Shown piece by piece: positions 56,110 to 64,000 of a stretch of DNA of 64,000 nucleotides. A program made the position numbers and the translations under genes. The notes under the pieces are model-generated. The model did not search any database. It saw only the letters and a program-made list of their open reading frames with translations, and was not told where the DNA came from. This DNA is from Akkermansiaceae bacterium (GTDB taxonomy: Bacteria > Verrucomicrobiota > Verrucomicrobiia > Verrucomicrobiales > Akkermansiaceae), in assembly GCA_905182475.1 (NCBI GenBank), contig CAJJBR010000016.1, positions 17,777 through 81,776 on the forward strand, given 5' to 3'. Within the stretch, counting starts at the first letter, position 1; every line of letters starts with the position of its first letter.

Positions 56110-57156
56110 ATGAGTTTGATTACGATATCCAGCCTCAAGGAACAGGCGGGTGAGGTGCCTTTGATCGCGGAGGTGGCGGCGCAGCTGCAGTCGCGGGGGG
56201 TGAAGACGACGAAGGGCGGGAAGCCGTATTTCGATCTGGTTTTCGCTGACTCGACGGGGTCGCTGAATCTCAAAATCTGGTCGGACACACCGCTCCATAC
56301 AGAAGCGGCGGAGCTGCCTCTGAATACGATCGTGCGGCTGGAGGGGGAGTGGACGCAGAACCAATACGGTGTTAACGGCAGCGGGGTAAGCTGGGCGCTG
56401 CTGGATGATGCTGCGGTGGCAAATTTCCTGGCGGGAGATCCGGAGACGCGGAAGAAGCAGGAGAAGGATTTCGCGGATATCGAGAGGCTGTGCGGTGAAA
56501 TGACCGATCCGCGATTGAAGAAGCTAGCGGAGCATTTTTTCGAGACCATGGGAGACCGGTTCCGGCGCACGGCGGCGGCGCGGAAGAACCACCATGCGCG
56601 GCGTGGCGGACTCGTGGAGCACGTAGCTCAGATGATGCGCTCGGCGGATGCCATCTGCGGCGTGTATCCAGAGCTGAACCGCGATCTGATGGTATGCGGG
56701 GTTCTTTTCCACGATTGCGGGAAGCTCTGGGAAAATACCTATCCGGAGGACGGGTTCGGGCAGATTCACTCGCTCCACGGGGAAATGCTCGGGCACATCC
56801 CACTGGGGATTGAGCTGGTGAACAAGCTGTGGCGTGACCTTGTGGACGCGGGGGAGTTCGAGAAATTTTCCACCTCGAAACCATCGACGGAAGAAGTGCG
56901 GGTGCATCTCCTTCACCTGATCGGCAGTCACCACGGGCAGTTGGAATTCGGCTCGCCGGTTTTGCCGAAGACACCGGAGGCCTACGCTCTGCACTTTATC
57001 GACAATCTCGATGCGAAGATGGAAATGCTCAAAGATGCATACACTCACGCGACTGAGGTCGCGCCTGGTATCTACGATAGAGTGTTTCCGCTTTCCGCAA
57101 ATCTGATCAGACCACTTCGGGATTTTGAGGCGGAAGAAGCCGATGGGGCGGACTGA
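56110..57156 (+). CDS. YhaM-like 3'-5' exoribonuclease (OB fold plus HD domain)
   Basis: The 348-residue protein combines an N-terminal OB-fold nucleic-acid-binding domain (about 10-100; KPYFDLVFADSTGSLNLKIW) with an HD phosphohydrolase (about 150-320). Metal ligands are visible: HHARRGGLVEHV, LFHDCGKLWEN (HD), GEMLGHIPLG, GSHHGQLEFGSP and HFIDNLDAKME. In Bacillus YhaM this order degrades RNA and some DNA. Length and order agree. Confidence 0.9.
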   Translation: MSLITISSLKEQAGEVPLIAEVAAQLQSRGVKTTKGGKPYFDLVFADSTGSLNLKIWSDTPLHTEAAELPLNTIVRLEGEWTQNQYGVNGSGVSWALLDDAAVANFLAGDPETRKKQEKDFADIERLCGEMTDPRLKKLAEHFFETMGDRFRRTAAARKNHHARRGGLVEHVAQMMRSADAICGVYPELNRDLMVCGVLFHDCGKLWENTYPEDGFGQIHSLHGEMLGHIPLGIELVNKLWRDLVDAGEFEKFSTSKPSTEEVRVHLLHLIGSHHGQLEFGSPVLPKTPEAYALHFIDNLDAKMEMLKDAYTHATEVAPGIYDRVFPLSANLIRPLRDFEAEEADGAD

Positions 57157-57184
57157 ACCCGCTTTTGAAAGGGCTTTTCCCCCA

Positions 57185-57220
57185 TCCTCCGCAAAGGGGG
57201 TGGAAACACCCTTCTGCTTA
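57185..57220 (+). repeat. 36-bp dispersed repeat, copy B
   Basis: 34 of 36 bases match 7286-7321. It overlaps the stop codon of the NDH-2 gene (57218-57220), so the last three bases are coding on the minus strand. Confidence 0.8.
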
Positions 57221-58537
57221 CTTGTGCGGCGGCGCTACGGAAGCCGGGGGATGGACGATGAGGCGGGCTTCCGGATTGTTGACGATGTAGGAGTAGGCCC
57301 AGCCTAGGAGGACGGAGAGCTTGTTGCGAAAGCCGATGAGGAAAAGAATGTGGATGAGCAACCAGACGATCCAGGCGATGGAGCCATTGAGGTTGATTTT
57401 TCCGACTTTCACGACGGCTGCGTTTTTGCCGATGATGGCCATCATACCCTTGTCGTTATATTTGAAAAGCGGGCGGAGGATGTGCTTGCGATCGGCGAAA
57501 CCAGTTTTTTCCAAACGTAACTCTTCCTTAAGAAGGGCGGCGATGTGGTTGCCCATCTGGCTAGCGGCGGGGGCTACTCCGGGGACCAGCTTGTCATCCC
57601 TGTCGCGCATGTTCGTCAGATCGCCTGCAACGAAAATGTCCGGGTGGCCGGGCACGGACAGATCGAGCTTCGGCGTTACGCGGCCGCCGCGATCGGTTTC
57701 CACCCCGAGGTCTTTGGTGAGTGGGTTTGCGGCGACTCCTGCGGCCCAGACGATGGCTTCCGCCTCGATGGTGGAGCCGTTATTGAGCAGGAGTTTACCT
57801 TTCTGCACGTCGGTGACGCGGGTCTCGGTAAGGATTTCGACTCCCAGCTTCTGGAGGCGTGCCATTGCGTAGTCGGATTGCTCGGATCCGTAGTGCACGA
57901 GGATTTTCGGGGCACTTTGGATGAGGATGATGCGGAGCTTCGAGGTATCGATGCGGCGGAAGTTGCTCTTCATCGAGCGGTGGACGAGATCCGCGCAGGC
58001 ACCTGCCAGCTCGACCCCGGTGGGACCGCCACCGACGATGCCGATGGTCATCAACCGCTCGCGTTCCGCGTAGTCTTCGGTCAATTCGGCGCGCTCGAGG
58101 TTTGAGAGAATTTTCCGGCGGATGTCTTGGGCGTCGGCGAGAGATTTGAGCCCGAGTGAGTTTTCTTCCCATTGGTCATTTCCGAAATATCCGGTTTTCG
58201 CACCGGCAGCGAGGACTAGGTAGTCGAAGGTGTAGGTGTCGCCGGTTTTTCCGGTCACGGTTTTTTGCGAAGGGGAAATGGCGGTGACCTCGTCCATCAG
58301 GACGGTGACGTTCTTGGCACCTGCAAGGATCTGCCTGATTGATCGGGCGATGTCGGGCGCGGCAAGGGACGCGGTGGCAACTTGGTAGAGCAGCGGTTGG
58401 AAAAGGTGATGGTTCGTGCGGTCGAGTAGGGTGACATCGAAGCGCTTGTCGTTAGCTAGCTTACGCGCGCACTCAAGCCCCGCGAATCCTCCGCCGATGA
58501 TGAGCACCTTGCGTGGTGCGGTCTGCTTGCTTGCCAT
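57218..58537 (-). CDS. ndh: Type II NADH:quinone oxidoreductase (NDH-2)
   Basis: The 439-residue flavoprotein passes electrons from NADH to quinone without proton pumping. FAD-binding KVLIIGGGFAGLECARKL is at about 10-27, NAD-binding GIVGGGPTGVELAG at about 168-181, and IFVAGDLTNMRD near 300 completes the FAD site. The C-terminal part (NGSIAWIVWLLIHILFLIGF, about 383-402) has a hydrophobic helix anchoring it to the membrane, and the protein ends in a Pro-rich tail. This fits the quinone side-chain enzyme at 22844. Confidence 0.92.
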   Translation of the reverse strand: MASKQTAPRKVLIIGGGFAGLECARKLANDKRFDVTLLDRTNHHLFQPLLYQVATASLAAPDIARSIRQILAGAKNVTVLMDEVTAISPSQKTVTGKTGDTYTFDYLVLAAGAKTGYFGNDQWEENSLGLKSLADAQDIRRKILSNLERAELTEDYAERERLMTIGIVGGGPTGVELAGACADLVHRSMKSNFRRIDTSKLRIILIQSAPKILVHYGSEQSDYAMARLQKLGVEILTETRVTDVQKGKLLLNNGSTIEAEAIVWAAGVAANPLTKDLGVETDRGGRVTPKLDLSVPGHPDIFVAGDLTNMRDRDDKLVPGVAPAASQMGNHIAALLKEELRLEKTGFADRKHILRPLFKYNDKGMMAIIGKNAAVVKVGKINLNGSIAWIVWLLIHILFLIGFRNKLSVLLGWAYSYIVNNPEARLIVHPPASVAPPHK

Positions 58538-58912
58538 GCGCGTAGCCTTGCATGCTTCACGGATGGGGGCAAACGGAGCTTGTGAAATTTTTCACAAGGG
58601 GGGGCGGAGATTTTTTTAACCACGGATTCCAATGGTCATGTGCATCTGAGTTCAGGCGGGCTTGCTCCCTGCCTCGGGATGGGAGCAGGTCGATTTTCCG
58701 CTCCTATGGAGAAGAAGAGGCCTCCATCCCCGCAATCAATTACCGCGACGACAAAAAAAACGTTTGGACTGTTTCTGGACGAAATCCTGAAAGGGAAAAA
58801 AACGATGTTTTCGGATAAAATCAAAGACGCGGAACGTAGGAAGAGGAGAGAATTTTGCGCATTTGATCTTTTCGCTATTGCAAATCAATCTCAATTAGCT
58901 AACTTTTCCCCG
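58538..58912. other. 375-base regulatory gap between ndh and feoA
   Basis: There is no convincing gene here. A hairpin with arms TGCTCCC (58663-58669) and GGGAGCA (58681-58687) and several A-runs lie between. A frame open from 58640 into feoA has no family resemblance before 58913. Promoters for both divergent genes must be here. Confidence 0.5.
58878..58894 (+). promoter_or_regulatory. Candidate Fur box upstream of feoA
   Basis: TTGCAAATCAATCTCAA (reverse TTGAGATTGATTTGCAA) resembles Fur boxes of the TTGAGAATxATTTxCAA form and is a partial inverted repeat (five of eight arm positions pair). It lies 18 bases before the feoA ATG, so Fur bound there would block expression. Only resemblance is claimed. 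Confidence 0.4.
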
Positions 58913-59167
58913 ATGACGACAGCCCAAGCACCAGGCCGCCCAGCGGAACGTGCCATCACCTTGAATGAGGTGGGGTTGAACTGCGACGTCCGCATCAGCA
59001 GCCTCAGCGGCCCGGCATGCGACCGCCTTCGGGATCTCGGCTTCTGCGAGCAGATGCAACTGCGGAAACTCTCCAACGGCCGGAACCTCGTTTGCTCCCT
59101 TTGCGGAGCGCGCATGGCCATCAGCCGTGATCTTGCAGAGCAAGTCCTCGTTTCCCCTGTCCGCTAA
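58913..59167 (+). CDS. feoA: FeoA-domain protein
   Basis: The 84-residue SH3-like cytoplasmic partner of FeoB: ITLNEVGLNCDVRISSLSGP, CDRLRDLGFCEQMQLRKLSN, ARMAISRDLAEQVLV. It has an unusual CSLCG pair at about 62-66 and further Cys at about 23, 36 and 45, not typical of FeoA, which could bind iron or sense redox state. The start ATG 58913 is chosen since homology begins soon after. FeoB follows after 21 bases. Confidence 0.92.
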   Translation: MTTAQAPGRPAERAITLNEVGLNCDVRISSLSGPACDRLRDLGFCEQMQLRKLSNGRNLVCSLCGARMAISRDLAEQVLVSPVR

Positions 59168-59188
59168 TCCCCCCTGACGAATTTTTCG

Positions 59189-61084
59189 ATGTCCACCGCG
59201 ACTGACGCCCCATCGACGGTTGCCCTGATCGGAAATCCGAACTCCGGGAAATCCACCCTTTTTAACGCACTCACCGGAGAAAACCAGCGCGTCGGAAACT
59301 TCGCTGGCGTCACCGTTGAGGTGAAAATCGGTGAAGCCTATACGAACGTGGGAACCAAGATCAACGTCCTTGATCTTCCCGGTTGCTACTCTCTCCGCGC
59401 AAATTCTCCGGATGAAAAAGCCGCCCTCGACGCCCTCACCGGGAAACTCGAAGGCTCTGCAAAACCCGACCTCGTCGTCTGCGTCGTCGATGCCTCGAAT
59501 CTCGAGCGCCATCTCCAACTGGTTCTCCAGGTTATCGAACTCGGCCAGCCCTGCGTCCTCGCTCTGAATATGGTCGATGTCGCGGAGAAAGCCGGTCTGC
59601 GCCTTGACCCATCGAAAATTTCCGAAGAACTCGGCATCCCCGTTGTCGCCATGCAGGCGAATGCCTCCAAGGGGATCATCGAGCTGAAACAAGCCCTCCG
59701 CCACCCCTTTCCACCGGCTTCGGAAGCTTCATGGCTTGTGGAAGATGACGCGGATGTCGAAAAGCAGCGTCGCGATTTCATCGCAACCCTCTGCGAACTC
59801 GCCGCCCGGCGCCCGGATTCCCATCAGCGCACGTTTTCCGACAAGCTCGATTCCGTCCTGCTCCACCCGTTCTTCGGCTGGGTCTGTTTTCTGGCAGTCA
59901 TGTTTGCTGTATTCTGGGCGATTTTCTCTTTCGCCTCCATCCCCATGGATCTGATCGATGGCGGCAAGGGTGCTCTCGGCAATTGGGTCGCAGGGCTCAT
60001 GCCCGAGGGCGATTTTCGCTCGCTTCTTGTCGATGGTGTCATCGAAGGCGTGGGTGGCGTGCTGATTTTCCTGCCGCAGATCGTCTTGCTCTTTCTTTTC
60101 ATCGGCCTCCTGGAAAGCAGCGGCTACATGTCCCGCGCTGCCTTCCTCATGGACGGTGTCATGGCCAAGGCGGGACTTAGCGGTAAAGCATTCCTCCCAC
60201 TCTTCAGCTCCTACGCCTGCGCCATCCCCGGCGTCATGGCCACCCGCACTATCGATTCGGCGAAGGAGCGCCTCGTCACCATTTTCGTAGCTCCGTGGAT
60301 GAGCTGCTCCGCACGTCTCCCGGTCTATTTTCTCATCATCCCGCTGTTACTCCACGAAAGCGAAGGCACATGGAAACAGGCACTCATCCTCTTCGCAATC
60401 TACGCCATCGGCACCCTCACCGCCTTCGTCTCCGCCCGCATTCTTCGCGGAAAACTCGGTCCCGACAAAACCGCAAACCACTTCATGCTGGAGCTGCCCT
60501 CCTACCGCGCACCGCAGTGGGGCTATATTTTCCGCCACGTCATCGACCGCGCATGGGCTTTCGTCAGGAAGGCAGGAACCATCATCCTCGGTCTCTCCAT
60601 CCTCCTCTGGGCGCTCGCTACTTACCCGAAATCTGATTCGGAAGACGAAAGCGAAGCCCTCGCACACAGCGCCATGGGCCGCATCGGTGAATTTATCGAG
60701 CCTGTGGTGAAACCCCTTGGATTCGACGGTCGCACTGGCACCGCCATCCTCACCTCCTTCGCGGCTCGTGAGGTCTTCGTCTCCTCCCTGGCTGTCATTT
60801 TCAGCGTCGAGGAAGCCGATGACGATGTGGAAACCCGCGACCGCATTCGGGATAGGATCCAAGACGCGAAATGGCCCGACGGAAAGCCTCTCTTCACGCC
60901 CCTCTCACTGGTTTCACTCCTAATCTTCTTCATCTACGCCCTCCAGTGTCTCCCTACTACAGCTGTAGTAGCCCGCGAAACAGGTTCCTGGAAATGGGCC
61001 ATCGGCCAGTTCGTCTTCATGACTGGATTCGCCTACGCGGCTTCCCTCATCGTCTTCCAAGGCGGAAAGCTCCTCGTGTTTTGA
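59189..61084 (+). CDS. feoB: Ferrous iron transporter FeoB
   Basis: The 631-residue inner-membrane transporter imports Fe(II). The N-terminal G domain has G1 GNPNSGKST (15-23), G3 DLPGCYSL (62-69) and G4 LNMVD (about 127-131). The two Gate regions are present: FLPLFSSYACAIPGVMATRT with the conserved Cys (about 338-357) and TGTAILTSFAAREVFVSSLA (about 516-535). It is shorter than E. coli FeoB (773), with a reduced C-terminal region and linker, as in many environmental bacteria. Confidence 0.96.
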   Translation: MSTATDAPSTVALIGNPNSGKSTLFNALTGENQRVGNFAGVTVEVKIGEAYTNVGTKINVLDLPGCYSLRANSPDEKAALDALTGKLEGSAKPDLVVCVVDASNLERHLQLVLQVIELGQPCVLALNMVDVAEKAGLRLDPSKISEELGIPVVAMQANASKGIIELKQALRHPFPPASEASWLVEDDADVEKQRRDFIATLCELAARRPDSHQRTFSDKLDSVLLHPFFGWVCFLAVMFAVFWAIFSFASIPMDLIDGGKGALGNWVAGLMPEGDFRSLLVDGVIEGVGGVLIFLPQIVLLFLFIGLLESSGYMSRAAFLMDGVMAKAGLSGKAFLPLFSSYACAIPGVMATRTIDSAKERLVTIFVAPWMSCSARLPVYFLIIPLLLHESEGTWKQALILFAIYAIGTLTAFVSARILRGKLGPDKTANHFMLELPSYRAPQWGYIFRHVIDRAWAFVRKAGTIILGLSILLWALATYPKSDSEDESEALAHSAMGRIGEFIEPVVKPLGFDGRTGTAILTSFAAREVFVSSLAVIFSVEEADDDVETRDRIRDRIQDAKWPDGKPLFTPLSLVSLLIFFIYALQCLPTTAVVARETGSWKWAIGQFVFMTGFAYAASLIVFQGGKLLVF

Positions 61085-61114
61085 GCAGAGAGCAGAGAGC
61101 GGAGAGCGGAGGAT

Positions 61115-61151
61115 CTCTTCCTTGAGATTTAAAGTTTAGAGTTTAAAGTTT
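61115..61151 (+). repeat. Heptad leader element, copy 6, upstream of the Cys-rich Feo partner
   Basis: CTCTTCCTT, then GAGATTT, AAAGTTT, AGAGTTT, AAAGTTT, TAA, ATG at 61155. Exact 7-base period. Preceded by a purine-rich AGAGCAGAGAGCGGAGAG tract. Confidence 0.8.
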
Positions 61152-61154
61152 TAA

Positions 61155-61325
61155 ATGGACTGGCAAACAATCACCGCCCTCGCCTGCGTTCTCGGAACGC
61201 TGGCAGTCTTCGCTTGGCGCATGTTCCGCCCGGGGGAAAGTAAATCCGGTTGCGGGGGAGGCTGCGGCTGCGGGAATGAAAGTAAGGAGCCGTTGCCAGT
61301 TCCGCCGATTGTCAAACGGCATTGA
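61155..61325 (+). CDS. FeoB-associated Cys-rich membrane protein
   Basis: The 56-residue product has one membrane helix (WQTITALACVLGTLAVFAWR, about 3-22) and the Cys-rich motif SGCGGGCGCGNES (about 33-45), as in the small Cys-rich proteins often encoded after feoB. They are thought to assist iron transfer. The gene lies 70 bases after feoB and completes a three-gene feo unit. The heptad element sits directly before its ATG. Confidence 0.85.
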   Translation: MDWQTITALACVLGTLAVFAWRMFRPGESKSGCGGGCGCGNESKEPLPVPPIVKRH

Positions 61326-61504
61326 TAAAACGTTTCTGTCTGCTAGGTTCTCAACATGGAATACGCGGACATCCACCCAAGGTCATTTGGATCAAAACGG
61401 GGAATATCCGTAAGAGTGGTCTCGAGGATTTCATGAGATCGAAGGCGGAAGTCATGAGGGATTTCGTCGAATCCGCCAAAGAGGCGTTGTTGGTGTTGAG
61501 GTAA
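61322..61504 (+). pseudogene. 3' remnant of a DUF5615 (PIN-like) toxin gene
   Basis: The C-terminal part of the frame (GHPPKVIWIKTGNIRKSGLE, then FVESAKEALLVLR) matches the last third of DUF5615 proteins, which are PIN-like toxins. The N-terminal half with the catalytic Asp residues is gone; the frame overlaps the end of the Cys-rich gene only because a TTG is available at 61322. Confidence 0.6.
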
Positions 61505-61544
61505 GACGAAAGACCTCAAAGCTTGGAGGACTGTTTATGCCACT

Positions 61545-62564
61545 CTACTCCACCGCTAGATTCGCTGGGTCGAAGATTTTGTAGAGAGCTTTTTTATCGT
61601 CATTCCTCACCGGATTCTCGCTGCCAATCGTGCCCTGCCGAACTGAGTCGTAGATGGCGATTCCCCGGAGTCCAACGGTCAGCATGTTGTCTTCAGTAGA
61701 GCCCGGTATTTCTTTCGCCACTTTGGATGCGGTGATCCATGCGATTTCTGCCAGAGCGTTTTTCGACTCGTCGTCCTTGTATTTCCGCATCCCGGGAACT
61801 TGGCAGAGAAAGGTGATTCCATCCGTGCCCTGACGACAATAGGTGAGGAATTCCCTTTCCGAGTATTTGTCCGCACCGCCTTCGAAAGAGACCGATTGGA
61901 ACTCTTTGAACATCGTGCCGAAAGCTCGTGCTGCTTTCTCGGCGGCTGGAGTGTTGCCGTTGGCAGGGGCATCCGTCCGGTGGCTGTCGATGAGGTCGTT
62001 GGCGTCCTCGAAAACTGCCTTGCCCGGGAATTGCTTGTCCATCGCCTTGTCAGCCTTCCCGGCGACCATTCCCGAGATCCCGATGAGGATACCTGCAGTC
62101 GCGAAAATCACTGTGAACCATGACATGGGGATAAAAAAGAGGCTGTTGGATTTCTTTAGCATGACCTGTTGGTTGGTCGCCGGATCAATCATGATTTTAC
62201 CCGTGCCCAGGGCTTTCGCGACGAAGTGGTTCAGAACCGCCGCAGCTCCTCCTCCCACGATGCCGCCAACGAGTGCTCCACCCGCCGCTCCGGCAATTCC
62301 TCCGACAACGATTCCGACTACTGCAAAAACGACACTTAATATTCCCCATGCCCGCTGCGGTGCCACCCGGACAATGCCCCCTTCCGAAATTACCACGTCC
62401 GGGAAGTTGCCCACAATCCACCCGGGGTCCGACGAGTTCGGCAAGACCCATTCTCCCCCGGGTACCCGGATCATGGACAACTTCCCTCCAAGGATTAAAT
62501 TACATCCCCGCCCTGCCGCCGTAATCACTCCATCACTCAACCCATAAACTAAGCCACGAACCAA
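61545..62564 (-). CDS. Membrane protein with two helix pairs and soluble C-terminal domain
   Basis: The 339-residue product has an N-terminal soluble region (about 1-70), a Gly/Ala/Val-rich membrane segment (VVFAVVGIVVGGIAGAAGGA then LVGGIVGGGAAAVLNHF, about 78-114), a second segment (FFIPMSWFTVIFATAGILIG, about 148-167) and a C-terminal soluble part with two Cys (YCRQGTDGITFLC). The glycine zipper-like first helix is notable. No family is recognised. Confidence 0.6.
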   Translation of the reverse strand: MVRGLVYGLSDGVITAAGRGCNLILGGKLSMIRVPGGEWVLPNSSDPGWIVGNFPDVVISEGGIVRVAPQRAWGILSVVFAVVGIVVGGIAGAAGGALVGGIVGGGAAAVLNHFVAKALGTGKIMIDPATNQQVMLKKSNSLFFIPMSWFTVIFATAGILIGISGMVAGKADKAMDKQFPGKAVFEDANDLIDSHRTDAPANGNTPAAEKAARAFGTMFKEFQSVSFEGGADKYSEREFLTYCRQGTDGITFLCQVPGMRKYKDDESKNALAEIAWITASKVAKEIPGSTEDNMLTVGLRGIAIYDSVRQGTIGSENPVRNDDKKALYKIFDPANLAVE

Positions 62565-62948
62565 TTAACCACACAAACCTGACAACAGAATAGAGACGAG
62601 GAGCTTCCCAGGCGCAAGGTCAGAACTAGATGACGTTATGAGATGGTCCGCTGAAAAGCAGATTAAGCACTCGCTCCGAGATAGAGAACAAGGCCACCGG
62701 TGAAGACAAAAAACTGTCGGTAAATCCCGCTTCGAGCGGGTAAGTCCACGCATATCAGCATACCCGTCTGCGCGAAACCGCATCACCCCGCCACGTTCCT
62801 CGTTTCTACTCTGTTGTCTCCCCCCAATAGAACCCATCAAAATGATAGGACAAAACCACTATATCTACTTGACATATTATCAGCCATATCAACGTCTAAG
62901 GTGACTCACGCGCGTTAGCGCGTTGAGTCCACCTACTTGTTCGACTGT
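62565..62948. other. 384-base gene-free region
   Basis: A 91-codon frame on the minus strand (62565-62840) has no signal peptide, motif or family resemblance and is not accepted. A hairpin (62900-62933) is the only structured element seen. Confidence 0.5.
62900..62933. repeat. Bulged hairpin downstream of the PEP-CTERM gene
   Basis: GGTGACTCACGCGC / GCGCGTTGAGTCCACC pair with two bulges around a GTTA loop. It lies 16 bases beyond the stop of the minus-strand gene at 62949 and may act as a terminator, though no T run follows. Confidence 0.5.
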
Positions 62949-63560
62949 CTAGTTTCTGCGACGACGTGCTATAAACCCTAACCCCCCTAGCCCGAGAAGA
63001 AGAAGAGATGACGGTTCGGGCACCGTTTCAACTGTAAGCTCAGTAATTTGAAATAAATCGGAAGCTGAATCCGCTCCAAAATTAGCACCAAATGAGATAG
63101 TCTCATTTGGTATAGAAGTGGTCAAATAACCATCAAATGAATCAACGCTGCCCACTGATGTGATTGTTTTCTGTATAAAAGAGTCTCCCCCTAAAACGGA
63201 AACCGCAATCGACTCATCTCCTTCAATATCTAGGAATCCGGTTCTAAAAGATACTAGCCTGACTGGAGTAGAAAACGACAGATCAAATGCTTGTATATCT
63301 CCTGGCCCCCCCCCTGGGCCGTCGAATATAACTAAACCTTCGGAGTCAATTATAAAAGAAGCAGCCCCCCCCCCAAGAAGAGTTGGATTGGAAAATGTAG
63401 CGATAACACCACCAGATGATGATGTAACAAGAGATGTCCCACTTCCACTTGCAGACGTTAAGTCGAAAACGACTGTTGCAGCATTCGCTCAACCTGCGAG
63501 CGATCCAAATGTGATTAGAGTGGCAGCAAGGGTAGCCACTTTTGTTTGTTTTAGTTTCAT
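62949..63560 (-). pseudogene. PEP-CTERM exported protein interrupted by one in-frame TGA
   Basis: From ATG 63560 the frame encodes a signal peptide (MKLKQTKVATLAATLITFGS, LAG), then TGA at 63489-63491, then ANAATVVFDLTSASGSGTSL and a continuous frame to the C-terminal PEP-CTERM tail (VPEPSSLLLLGLGGLGFIAR, RRRN). Without the TGA the product would be 203 residues, a beta-rich surface protein cleaved and sorted by exosortase. The stop falls between the h-region and the expected cleavage site. Two G tracts of 9 and 10 lie in the coding strand (63306-63314, 63365-63374), both currently in frame. Confidence 0.8.
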
Positions 63561-63676
63561 AAAGAAAGTGTTGTTTGTGATTTTTGTCGAACAGCACTTA
63601 TTTGCCCTACCTCAGATCACGGATTGATTCGAGGTGGGACGGATTTCAATTTCGGAGTAAAACGCTCTAACCCATA

Positions 63677-63811
63677 GATGGCAAGACTCTTGAAGGCTGT
63701 AAGGCAAATAACAACGCCGACGATTTCTCCATCGAAGATGGCGCGATCAAAGCACACGACAAGGGCAGCACGATGCTCTATAAAAACATCCGGGTCAAAG
63801 TGCTGGATTGA
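63677..63811 (+). pseudogene. Second DUF1080 remnant, internally deleted
   Basis: The frame reads DGKTLEGCKANNNADDFSIE then DGAIKAHDKGSTMLYKN, and ends YKNIRVKVLD and TGA. The first part is the N-terminal region of DUF1080, the last ten residues are its C-terminus, and the roughly 130 residues between are absent. It has no start codon. Beyond it (63812-63957) one frame (FPVEFFPNDPEVDIFSVFPN) stays open to the window end, but I do not recognise it. Confidence 0.7.
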
Positions 63812-63963
63812 TACCCGCTCGATGCATTTTTCCCATGCTCAAGATTTCCGGTCGAATTCTTCCCGAATGATCCGGAGGTCGATATTTTTTCGGTCTTTCC
63901 AAATGCCGGAAGTGAGGTAGATCTGCATTCGGCTCATCACATGGTGGATACGGCACGACTCAC

Positions 63964-64000
63964 GCGGCTTATGCGGCTTATGCGGCTTATGCGGCTTATG
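63964..64000 (+). repeat. 9-bp tandem repeat running out of the window
   Basis: GCGGCTTAT is repeated four times without error (63964-63999) and continues past the window end. In one frame it encodes repeating Ala-Ala-Tyr. Confidence 0.9.

Noticed and set aside
61115..61151. Heptad arrays as telomere-like repeats or CRISPR repeats
   Set aside because: TTTAGAG/TTTAAAG units look telomere-like, but they are short, degenerate, intergenic and dispersed, and there are no unique spacers of even length as in CRISPR.
62565..62840. 91-codon minus-strand frame
   Set aside because: No signal, motif or composition typical of real genes in this window.

Overview
The window looks like a chromosomal stretch from a Verrucomicrobiota bacterium, probably the Verrucomicrobiaceae/Akkermansiaceae side. 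The evidence is gene content: a ThuA-domain protein, two DUF1080 (3-keto-disaccharide hydrolase) remnants, a PEP-CTERM protein ending in a typical GLGFIARRRRN tail, ResB/CcsA cytochrome c maturation, an azurin, many small SCxx lipoproteins, and genes that mostly lack strong Shine-Dalgarno sites. I saw no rRNA, tRNA, CRISPR array, complete insertion sequence or prophage. The assignment is an inference from content, not from a marker gene.

Layout. 1-17 kb: housekeeping and envelope genes (RNA methyltransferases, HIT protein, LpxL-type acyltransferase, RNase HIII, ThuA protein, RelBE-type module, rhomboid-mazG, ccsA-resB), plus a decayed VapBC module at 2.7-3.1 kb. 17-22 kb: a pseudogene field. 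A transcription unit gdhA, acetolactate synthase, aldehyde dehydrogenase is broken by a nonsense codon, frameshifts and in-frame deletions, next to an NHL-repeat scrap and a 5'-truncated lipoprotein paralogue. 22-37.6 kb: HNH protein, polyprenyl synthase, amidase, P-II protein, azurin, an intact second glutamate dehydrogenase, amylosucrase, a large VWA membrane protein, a class III aminotransferase and priA. 37.6-48.5 kb: VapBC, a dinD scrap, an 1108-residue sugar kinase/nucleotidyltransferase fusion with a companion nucleotidyltransferase, pyroglutamyl peptidase, an Ogt scrap, a thioredoxin lipoprotein, and a Phd-VapC module next to a SNF2 helicase. 48.5-64 kb: mutarotase, hemL, pterin dehydratase, L,D-transpeptidase, MYG1-family protein, a frameshifted BrnT-like module, YhaM-like exonuclease, NDH-2, feoA-feoB with a small Cys-rich partner, and a PEP-CTERM gene with an in-frame TGA.

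Three themes stand out. First, a dispersed intergenic element: a CTCTTCCTT-like box followed by four or five 7-bp units (GARRTTT-like) with near-exact 7-nt period. It occurs six times, and in five it lies in sense orientation directly upstream of a start codon (2655, 3862, 35391, 51626, 61155). I do not recognise it from described repeat families. Second, heavy gene decay: about a dozen scraps or interrupted genes, several missed by ordinary ORF calling. Third, a high density of toxin-antitoxin loci (six in 64 kb, three of them damaged), one bracketed by a 39-bp direct repeat made of the 3' end of the neighbouring SNF2 gene.

How the genes work together: FeoA/FeoB/Cys-rich protein form a ferrous iron uptake unit; CcsA/ResB mature the c-type cytochromes that azurin and the respiratory chain (NDH-2) would use; P-II with glutamate dehydrogenase links to nitrogen assimilation; the kinase fusion plus its neighbour are placed to make nucleotide sugars from free sugars.
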